The translations under genes were made by a program, and so were the position numbers. 20,091 bases of DNA from an uncultured Ruminococcus sp. (lineage in GTDB: Bacteria; Bacillota; Clostridia; Oscillospirales; Ruminococcaceae): assembly GCA_947175005.1 (NCBI GenBank), contig CAMWLD010000005.1:1-20091 (forward strand). The letters run 5' to 3'. The first letter of the stretch is position 1. The number at the start of each line of letters is the position of its first letter. The notes beneath the pieces were generated by a model. It was not told the DNA's origin. It saw only the letters and a list, made by a program, of their open reading frames with translations, and did no database searches. This document shows, piece by piece, positions 14,391 to 20,091 of this stretch.

Positions 14391-16976
14391 ATGAAACTGC
14401 TTGCGATAGACGGCAACAGCATAATGAACAGAGCCTTTTACGGAATAAAAGCTCTGTCCAATAAAAAGGGCGTGTTCACCAACGCCATTACGGGCTTTAT
14501 GAATATCTATATGAAAATATCCTCGGAAATTTCTCCCGAGGGAGTTGCTGTCTGCTTTGACCTGCGTGAACCCACATTCAGGCATAAGGCAAATTCCGAT
14601 TATAAAGCCAACCGCCACGGTATGCCCGATGAGCTTGCCATGCAAATGCCCCTTATAAAGGACATTCTGAAAGCCATGGGCATAAAGGTTCTTGAATGCC
14701 CCGGCTTTGAGGCGGACGATATTTTAGGCACCCTTGCCTCTTTGTGCAAAAAAGAGGCAGGGGATGAATGCTTTATCCTCACAGGCGACAGGGACAGCCT
14801 TCAGCTTATCACCGATAACGTTACCGTCCTTCTCCACGGCACAAAGGAGCTTATCCATTGCACCCCCGAGAAATTCGCCGAAATGTATCAGGGACTTTCT
14901 CCAAAACAGATAATTGACCTGAAAGGGCTTATGGGCGACAGCTCCGATAATATCAGCGGCGTTAAGGGCATAGGCGAAAAGACCGCCATGAGCCTTATCA
15001 AGGAATATTCCTCCATAGAAGAGCTTTACGAGAAGCTCGAAAAGGGACAAGTCTCCGCCACAAAATCCGTCATAGCAAAGCTGGAGAGCGGCGCAGACTC
15101 CGCAAGGGAAAGCAAGTGGCTTGCAACTATCGTAACAAACGCTCCCATAGACCGGGATATAAACGAATACAAAACAGCCGAATGCGACAAGGAAAAGCTT
15201 GCGGAGATACTTACCGAGCTTGAAATGACAAGACTGCTCGATAAACTAAGCCTTTCTCCAAAGGCTGCGGCGCAATCAGCAAAGTCTGCGGATACCGAGG
15301 AAACACTTCCCGAAATGCAGCCCATATCCTATAAAACAGAGGAAATGACGGCAGCGGACATTATCGGCAGCAACGGGAAATTTGCCTTTATCTTCACCCC
15401 CGGGGACGGTCTGCTTGCAAACACTCTCTATGTGGCAAAAGATGAAAAGCTTTGGAAATTTGAAAGCAGCGAGGATATTCTTGCTATCCTTTCAAGCGAA
15501 TGCGAAAAGGTGACCTTTGCCGCCAAGCCCGCCTACAGATATTGCTTTGAGCAAGGGGGGAAGCTCCGAAACGTAACAAGCGACGCGGATATTGCAGGCT
15601 ATCTCTTGAACGCCTCCGCCGCCGAATACAGAATAAGTATGCTCTCTGCGGAATATAACTGCCCCGTCTATGAAAGCTTAGGGGAATACAGCGATATAGC
15701 CGCATTGACGGGACTTTGCGAACGTCTTGACAGCGAGGTGGAGCGCCTCGGCATGGGCAAATTATATCATGAGACCGAGCTGCCCTTAACGGAAGTTCTT
15801 GCCTCCATGGAATATATCGGCGTCAAACCCGATACCGACGGTATAAGAGAATTCGGCAACAGCCTCTTGGGCGAGATAGAGGGACTGGAGGAGCAGATAT
15901 ATTTCCGTGCAGGTCATAAGTTCAACATATCCTCCCCAAAGCAGCTGGGCGTTGTGCTTTTTGAGGAAATGGGTCTGCCCCACGGCAAAAAGACAAAAAC
16001 CAAAACAGGCTATTCCACGGGAGCGGAGGTACTGGAAGAGCTTCGGGACAAAGACCCCATTATAGACATGGTGCTCACCTACAGGCAGTATACAAAGCTG
16101 CAGTCCACATACGTTGAGGGACTTTTAAAAGCCGTTTCCCCCGACGGGCGTATCCACACTGTCTATAAGCAGACCGAGACCCGAACAGGGCGCATATCCT
16201 CCACCGAGCCGAATTTGCAGAATATCCCCGTGCGCACCGAGCTGGGGCGTAATATGCGGCGTTTCTTCGTCAGCGGCGAGGGCAAGGTTTTCGCAGACGC
16301 CGACTACAGCCAGATCGAATTGCGAATCCTCGCTCACCTGAGCGGCGATAAAAATATGCAGGAAGTCTTTAACAGCGGCGGCGATATTCACACCACCACC
16401 GCCGCACAGGTTTTCGGACTTCCCCCCGATATGGTGACTCCCGAAATGCGGCGGGCTGCCAAGGCGGTAAATTTCGGCATAGTCTACGGCATAAGCCCCT
16501 TTTCCCTCTCCAAGGATATCGACGTTACCGTGGCGCAGGCCAAGCAGTATATAAACGGCTATCTCACCAATTTCGGAGGCGTAAAGGAATTCATGGAAAA
16601 GTCCGTTGAGGATGCCACCGAAAAGGGCTGGAGCTGTACCATGTTCGGCAGACGGCGGTATATCCCCGAGCTTGCCGCCAAAAACAAAAATTTGCAGGCG
16701 TTCGGTCAGCGCGCCGCCATGAACGCCCCCGTCCATGGCACAGCCGCAGACATTATCAAAATGGCTATGGTAAAGGTCTACCGCCGTCTTGAAAAGGAGC
16801 TGCCGAGCGCAAAGCTTATTTTACAGATACATGACGAGCTTATCATAGAAGTTCCCGAAAAGGACCGGACAGCAGCGGTAAAAATACTGGGCGAGGAAAT
16901 GCGCTCCGCAGCAACCATTGCCGTCCCCTTAGCTGCCGAAGTTGAAACCGGAAAAAGCTGGTACGAATGCCATTAA
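14391..16976 (+). CDS. polA: DNA polymerase I with inactive proofreading domain
   Basis: The 861-residue repair polymerase that removes RNA primers and fills gaps. I chose ATG 14391 over 14370 because GGGAGAGGA (14375-14383) is correctly spaced and the protein then begins MKLLAIDGNS as in the family. Residues 1-280 are the 5'-3' exonuclease, with FEADDILG, TGDRDSLQL and the helix-hairpin-helix GDSSDNISGVKGIGEKTA. Residues about 305-470 occupy the place of the 3'-5' exonuclease but read FAFIFTPGDG (331-340) where active enzymes have a DxE motif, so proofreading is probably lost. The polymerase domain is intact: motif A with Asp638 (DYSQIELR), the O-helix from Arg687 to Phe695 (RRAAKAVNFGIVYG), and motif C with His814-Asp815 (QIHDELIIEVP). 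It has no close operon partner; the TAA is immediately merged with a heptad repeat array. Confidence 0.95.
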   Translation: MKLLAIDGNSIMNRAFYGIKALSNKKGVFTNAITGFMNIYMKISSEISPEGVAVCFDLREPTFRHKANSDYKANRHGMPDELAMQMPLIKDILKAMGIKVLECPGFEADDILGTLASLCKKEAGDECFILTGDRDSLQLITDNVTVLLHGTKELIHCTPEKFAEMYQGLSPKQIIDLKGLMGDSSDNISGVKGIGEKTAMSLIKEYSSIEELYEKLEKGQVSATKSVIAKLESGADSARESKWLATIVTNAPIDRDINEYKTAECDKEKLAEILTELEMTRLLDKLSLSPKAAAQSAKSADTEETLPEMQPISYKTEEMTAADIIGSNGKFAFIFTPGDGLLANTLYVAKDEKLWKFESSEDILAILSSECEKVTFAAKPAYRYCFEQGGKLRNVTSDADIAGYLLNASAAEYRISMLSAEYNCPVYESLGEYSDIAALTGLCERLDSEVERLGMGKLYHETELPLTEVLASMEYIGVKPDTDGIREFGNSLLGEIEGLEEQIYFRAGHKFNISSPKQLGVVLFEEMGLPHGKKTKTKTGYSTGAEVLEELRDKDPIIDMVLTYRQYTKLQSTYVEGLLKAVSPDGRIHTVYKQTETRTGRISSTEPNLQNIPVRTELGRNMRRFFVSGEGKVFADADYSQIELRILAHLSGDKNMQEVFNSGGDIHTTTAAQVFGLPPDMVTPEMRRAAKAVNFGIVYGISPFSLSKDIDVTVAQAKQYINGYLTNFGGVKEFMEKSVEDATEKGWSCTMFGRRRYIPELAAKNKNLQAFGQRAAMNAPVHGTAADIIKMAMVKVYRRLEKELPSAKLILQIHDELIIEVPEKDRTAAVKILGEEMRSAATIAVPLAAEVETGKSWYECH

Positions 16977-17006
16977 GAGGTTAGATGTTAGAGGTAAGAG
17001 GTTAGA
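16976..17006 (+). repeat. Heptad repeat array 1, left arm of a 31-bp inverted repeat
   Basis: Four units of the 7-bp consensus AGAGGTT plus AGA: AGAGGTT, AGATGTT, AGAGGTA, AGAGGTT. The first base is the last base of the polA stop codon. It matches the reverse complement of 17238-17268 at 30 of 31 positions. Confidence 0.9.
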
Positions 17007-17104
17007 AGAGAGTGACGGGCGGGATATGCTTTATCTTGATTGACTGTTTGAGTGGTACAATGTGACAAACTTGAGCATTGAGCAAAAATGTGTTTCGCTA
17101 TTAT

Positions 17105-17133
17105 ATTATAGCAGATTTTGCGTTGTTTGTCAA
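17105..17133 (-). promoter_or_regulatory. Perfect consensus vegetative promoter pointing away from the kinase
   Basis: Read on the - strand: TTGACA (17133-17128), a 17-base spacer (17127-17111), then TATAAT (17110-17105), identical to the sigma-A consensus with ideal spacing. Transcription would start near 17098 and run leftwards into the 3' end of polA in antisense. I see no real - strand gene in the window for it to drive. Confidence 0.8.
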
Positions 17134-17153
17134 TAGCGTTATGCAAAATTATT

Positions 17154-17182
17154 TTGACGTTTTAAAAAATTGTATATATGCA
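17154..17182 (+). promoter_or_regulatory. Weak candidate promoter toward the histidine kinase
   Basis: TTGACG (17154-17159) is followed after 17 bases by TATGCA (17177-17182), or after 15 bases by TATATG. Both -10 options are poor. It is the best + strand candidate in the spacer and may explain low basal expression of the kinase. Confidence 0.3.
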
Positions 17183-17233
17183 CAAAATGGTGAATAAAAA
17201 TTATATAAAGAGGATAAGTTAAAGGCGGTTGTT

Positions 17234-17268
17234 AAAATCTAACCTCTTACCTCTAACTTCTAACCTCT
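17234..17268 (-). repeat. Heptad repeat array 2, right arm of the inverted repeat
   Basis: Read on the - strand the units are AGAGGTT, AGAAGTT, AGAGGTA, AGAGGTT, AGATTTT. The + strand end (AACCTCT, 17262-17268) directly touches the kinase ribosome site AGAAGGAG (17269-17276). It pairs with array 1, and its last four units also match array 3 at 27 of 28 positions. Confidence 0.9.
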
Positions 17269-17285
17269 AGAAGGAGCCCGGATAT

Positions 17286-19982
17286 ATGAACGCTGAACTG
17301 AAACTCACAGATCTTATAAATGTTGACATTCTTCAGCAATTGCAGGACGCATTTTCGGAAATGACGGGAATGGCAGCGCTGACCACCGATAAGGACGGAG
17401 TTGCCGTAACAAAAGGCTCGAACTTTACCGATTTCTGCATGAAATATACCCGATGCACCGTTAAAGGAAACAAGCGCTGCAACGCCTGCGATAAAATGGG
17501 AGCAGAGCAGGCAATGACCGAGGGCACAGCCAGCGTATACACCTGCCATGCGGGACTGGTGGACTTTGCCGCCCCTATTATAGCCAACGGGCGAATGGTG
17601 GGCAGCTTTATAGGCGGGCAGGTGCTGACAAATCCCCCCGACCCTGCCAAGTTTGCCCGTATCGCAGCAGACCTGGGGATAGATATAGGCGATTATTACG
17701 ACGCAGCTTGCAGGGTGCGCATAGTCGACAGGGAGACCGTTGACCGCTCGGCAAAATTCCTCTATACCATGGCAGCCATTCTCTCAAACATTGCCTACAA
17801 CAGCTATATGCTCTATTTGAGCAACCTGGAGATAGAAAAGATCGCCCGCGCAAAATCCGACTTCCTTGCCAATATGAGCCACGAGATACGCACTCCCATG
17901 AATGCGGCTCTCGGTATGTCGGAAATGGCGCTGCGGGAGGAAATGTCCCCCGCCGCAAGGGAATATATCCACCAGATAAGATCGGCGTCCAAAAGCCTGC
18001 TGGTCATTATCAACGATATCCTCGACTTCTCCAAAATAGAATCGGGAAAAATGGAGATAACCCCCGTTACATACGAGCCTCTTAGCCTTATAAACGATAT
18101 CGCCAGCATTATCAGCACCCGTATAGGCTCAAAAAATATCGAATTTATCATGGATATTTCCCCCGATATGCCCCACAGGCTTCTTGGGGATAACGTCCGT
18201 ATACAGCAGATAATCATGAACCTGCTTACCAACGCCGTAAAATTCACCACTCAAGGGCAGGTAAAGCTTAAAATGGAGTGCGTGCCCTTCGGGGGAGATA
18301 CGGTGATGATGAAGGTCTCTGTTTACGACACAGGCAGCGGCATTAAGCGGGAGGATCTTAATAAGCTTTTCCGCTCATTCCAGCAGCTGGACAGCAAGCG
18401 CAACCGCAATATCGAGGGCACGGGTCTGGGGCTTGCCATATGCCGCCAGCTTCTTACCCTTATGAAAGGCGATATAAGCGTGGAAAGCGAATACAACAAG
18501 GGCAGCTGCTTCTCCTTTGTCCTCCCCCAGCAAATGGTCAGCGAATCTCCAATGGAAATACAAAAGGACAATCTGCCCAGAACAGCCGTGCTTATCAACA
18601 ACGGGTACCTCAAAAAGCAGGTAATGACCGACCTTGAAAGAATAGGCATTAATGCCACAGATATGGAAGAAGCAAGCAGCATTTCGGAATATCACGATTA
18701 CCTTATTGTTGAGCGTACTCTTTATTCGGATAAAATAAGCAAATTCTTCAACCCGGGCAAGGAACCCGTAAAATGCATTATCATAGATAATTTCGGCAGC
18801 ACTTCCCACGACGATAACTCCGAGGACGTAAGAGTTATTCGAAAGCCCGTTTATTTCCTGAACCTTTACGCCGCTTTGGGGCTTATTCCCGAATATGCCC
18901 ACGGGGAAACGGAAAGCGAGGAGGACTTTGCCTTTACCGCCCCCGACGCCAATATCCTTATAGTTGACGATAACTCCGTCAACCTTACCGTTGCCAAAGG
19001 GCTTATCGAACCCCTCAATATGCAGGTGGACACTGCAATGAACGCAGGGGAGACCATTGAAAAGGTCAAGGGCATGATGTACGACATCATATTCATGGAT
19101 CATATGATGCCCGAGGTGGACGGAGTGGAGACTACAAGGATAATCCGCCGCCTTATGCCCGAGTATGCCAATGTACCCATAATCGCCCTTACCGCCAACG
19201 CCATAGGAGGCGCAAGGGAAATGTTCCTGCGGGAGGGAATGAACGATTTCCTGCCAAAGCCCATGGACGCAAAGGATATTATCTCCATGGTGCGCAAATG
19301 GCTGCCTGCCGAAAAGCTCATTCCCGTTAATAAGGAAGAGGCGGCACGGCAGGAAAAGGAAAAGAAAGAGAATGCCCCCCTGCACATAGAGGGGCTCAAT
19401 ATAGAGAACGCCGTAAATCTTCTCGGCAGCGAAAGCCTCTATATGGCAGTGCTCAAGGAATACTACATGACCATTGAGAAAAAATCGGCAGTTATCGAGG
19501 ATTATTTCAAAAACGAGCTGTGGTCCGATTATACTATAGAGGTGCATTCCCTTAAAAGCACCTCGCGGCAGATCGGCGCAGACGACCTTGCCACAATGGC
19601 AGCGGAGCTGGAAAAAGCGGGCAAGGAGCAGAATACCGAGTTTATCAAGGCAAAGCACGGAGCAATGATGAAAAATTACAAGGACTATAAACGTATACTT
19701 GCGCCCGTGTTCCCCGATTCGGAGGTACGGGAAATACGAAGAGCCGCCGATCCTGTGGAGATCATGGATATGCTTGACGAGCTTAAAGAAGCATTGGAGA
19801 ATTTTGACACGCTTATGATAGACGACGTAATAGAAAAGATGAACGGCTTTGTATATGACAATGTATTCGGGGAGTTTTTCACAAATCTCAAAAACGCCGC
19901 CGAGGATTGCGATATAGATACTTGCACAGCCATAGCGGACGAGTGGAAAAAGGATATAGCCGATCTGTACATAAACAGATAA
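17286..19982 (+). CDS. PocR-domain hybrid sensor histidine kinase with receiver and HPt domains
   Basis: An 898-residue signalling protein without clear membrane segments, so probably cytoplasmic. Residues 4-165 are a PocR-type ligand-binding domain with its Cys set (Cys51, 57, 65, 68, 87) and CHAGLVDFAAPI. Residues 189-255 are the HisKA domain with phospho-acceptor His199 (SHEIRTPMN). The ATPase domain follows with N-box Asn316 (NLLTNAVKFT), G1 Asp348 (DTGSGI) and GTGLGLAI near 380. Residues about 430-535 look like a degenerate receiver. Residues 558-675 are a full receiver with Asp561/562 and acceptor Asp605 (FMDHMMPEVDG). An HPt domain carries His754 (VHSLKSTSRQIGA), and about 95 acidic helical residues close the protein. 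It can thus run a His-Asp-His relay to an output protein outside the window. AGAAGGAG (17269-17276) sets the ATG. Repeat arrays flank the gene tightly on both sides. Confidence 0.9.
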   Translation: MNAELKLTDLINVDILQQLQDAFSEMTGMAALTTDKDGVAVTKGSNFTDFCMKYTRCTVKGNKRCNACDKMGAEQAMTEGTASVYTCHAGLVDFAAPIIANGRMVGSFIGGQVLTNPPDPAKFARIAADLGIDIGDYYDAACRVRIVDRETVDRSAKFLYTMAAILSNIAYNSYMLYLSNLEIEKIARAKSDFLANMSHEIRTPMNAALGMSEMALREEMSPAAREYIHQIRSASKSLLVIINDILDFSKIESGKMEITPVTYEPLSLINDIASIISTRIGSKNIEFIMDISPDMPHRLLGDNVRIQQIIMNLLTNAVKFTTQGQVKLKMECVPFGGDTVMMKVSVYDTGSGIKREDLNKLFRSFQQLDSKRNRNIEGTGLGLAICRQLLTLMKGDISVESEYNKGSCFSFVLPQQMVSESPMEIQKDNLPRTAVLINNGYLKKQVMTDLERIGINATDMEEASSISEYHDYLIVERTLYSDKISKFFNPGKEPVKCIIIDNFGSTSHDDNSEDVRVIRKPVYFLNLYAALGLIPEYAHGETESEEDFAFTAPDANILIVDDNSVNLTVAKGLIEPLNMQVDTAMNAGETIEKVKGMMYDIIFMDHMMPEVDGVETTRIIRRLMPEYANVPIIALTANAIGGAREMFLREGMNDFLPKPMDAKDIISMVRKWLPAEKLIPVNKEEAARQEKEKKENAPLHIEGLNIENAVNLLGSESLYMAVLKEYYMTIEKKSAVIEDYFKNELWSDYTIEVHSLKSTSRQIGADDLATMAAELEKAGKEQNTEFIKAKHGAMMKNYKDYKRILAPVFPDSEVREIRRAADPVEIMDMLDELKEALENFDTLMIDDVIEKMNGFVYDNVFGEFFTNLKNAAEDCDIDTCTAIADEWKKDIADLYINR

Positions 19983-19984
19983 TC

Positions 19985-20012
19985 AGAGGTTAGAGGTAAG
20001 AGGTTAGATTTT
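19985..20012 (+). repeat. Heptad repeat array 3, directly after the kinase stop codon
   Basis: Units AGAGGTT, AGAGGTA, AGAGGTT, AGATTTT begin 2 bases after the kinase TAA. It is direct relative to array 1 and inverted relative to array 2. The imperfect AGAGGTA unit keeps the same place relative to the array end in all three copies. Confidence 0.9.
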
Positions 20013-20048
20013 GTAAAGCATACAAGAGCAGTCACGCCACTCGGGTTT

Positions 20049-20091
20049 CCAAAGGGGGGACCCCTTTGGCGGGTCAAGGGCAGCGCCCTTG
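20049..20091 (+). repeat. Two tandem perfect hairpins at the window edge
   Basis: CCAAAGGGG (20049-20057) pairs perfectly with CCCCTTTGG (20061-20069). CAAGGGC (20075-20081) pairs with GCCCTTG (20085-20091), where the window ends. Neither is followed by a T-run inside the window. The GC-rich palindromes resemble dispersed repeat elements; they may also end the kinase transcript. The stretch 20013-20048 shows no gene. Confidence 0.6.

Larger units (their letters stand above)
17007..17237. other. Putative invertible promoter segment (candidate inverton)
   Basis: This 231-base, largely AT-rich, gene-free segment lies exactly between two inverted heptad arrays. It contains a perfect consensus promoter on the - strand and only weak promoter-like sequence on the + strand. 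Two interlocked inverted repeats overlap the promoter: CGCTATT (17096-17102) with AATAGCG (17132-17138), and ATTTTGC (17115-17121) with GCAAAAT (17143-17149). No ORF, RNA gene or target-site duplication is apparent. The arrangement is what a phase-variable promoter switch would look like, but inversion itself is not shown by a single sequence. Confidence 0.5.

Noticed and set aside
16976..17268. The inverted-repeat unit as an ordinary miniature transposon
   Set aside because: No target-site duplication is visible at the ends and the arms are heptad arrays rather than transposase-type terminal repeats. Not excluded, but the promoter geometry fits a switch better.
18375..19658. A 427-codon open frame on the - strand opposite the kinase gene
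   Set aside because: It lies wholly antisense to the conserved kinase, receiver and HPt domains, has a Cys/His-rich composition without recognisable domains, and no ribosome site was noted. It is a by-product of codon bias.
16976..20012. Heptad arrays as a CRISPR array
   Set aside because: Units are 7 bp, contiguous, without spacers, and no cas gene is present.

Overview
The window looks like chromosomal DNA of a Gram-positive gut- or rumen-type Clostridia, probably a Ruminococcus-like member of the Oscillospiraceae. The basis is strong AGGAGG-type ribosome sites, some TTG and GTG starts, medium GC, short AT-rich spacers, and the gene families present. The genus is inference. Every gene I accept is on the + strand; I see no rRNA, tRNA, CRISPR array or transposase gene.

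Bases 1-10336 form one tightly spaced glycan-uptake operon. It starts with the C-terminal part of a large extracellular solute-binding protein, followed by a first pair of CUT1-type sugar permeases. Next come a membrane-anchored NHL/TPR protein, a YIP1-family membrane protein and a secreted DUF5696 protein that may be a glycosidase, then a second pair of sugar permeases. No ATPase subunit lies in the window, so a shared ATPase encoded elsewhere is likely. A strong hairpin, a second long hairpin with a GAAA loop and an intrinsic terminator (10350-10506) separate this operon from a cytoplasmic GH95 alpha-L-fucosidase/alpha-L-galactosidase (10566-12749). The implied pathway is import of oligosaccharides and intracellular removal of a terminal L-sugar.

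Bases 12750-16976 hold a zinc-ribbon/TM2 membrane protein, a CheC-type phosphatase with its own extended -10 promoter, and DNA polymerase I whose proofreading domain has lost the DxE motif.

Bases 16977-20091 hold a cytoplasmic PocR-domain hybrid histidine kinase and its unusual surroundings. Three arrays of a heptanucleotide repeat (consensus AGAGGTT) sit at the polA stop codon, directly before the kinase ribosome site, and directly after the kinase stop codon. The first two form a 31-bp inverted repeat (30/31 match) around a 231-bp segment. That segment contains a perfect TTGACA-17-TATAAT promoter, which at present points away from the kinase and into polA antisense. This is the geometry of a phase-variable invertible promoter caught in the OFF orientation, and it is the main discovery candidate in this window.
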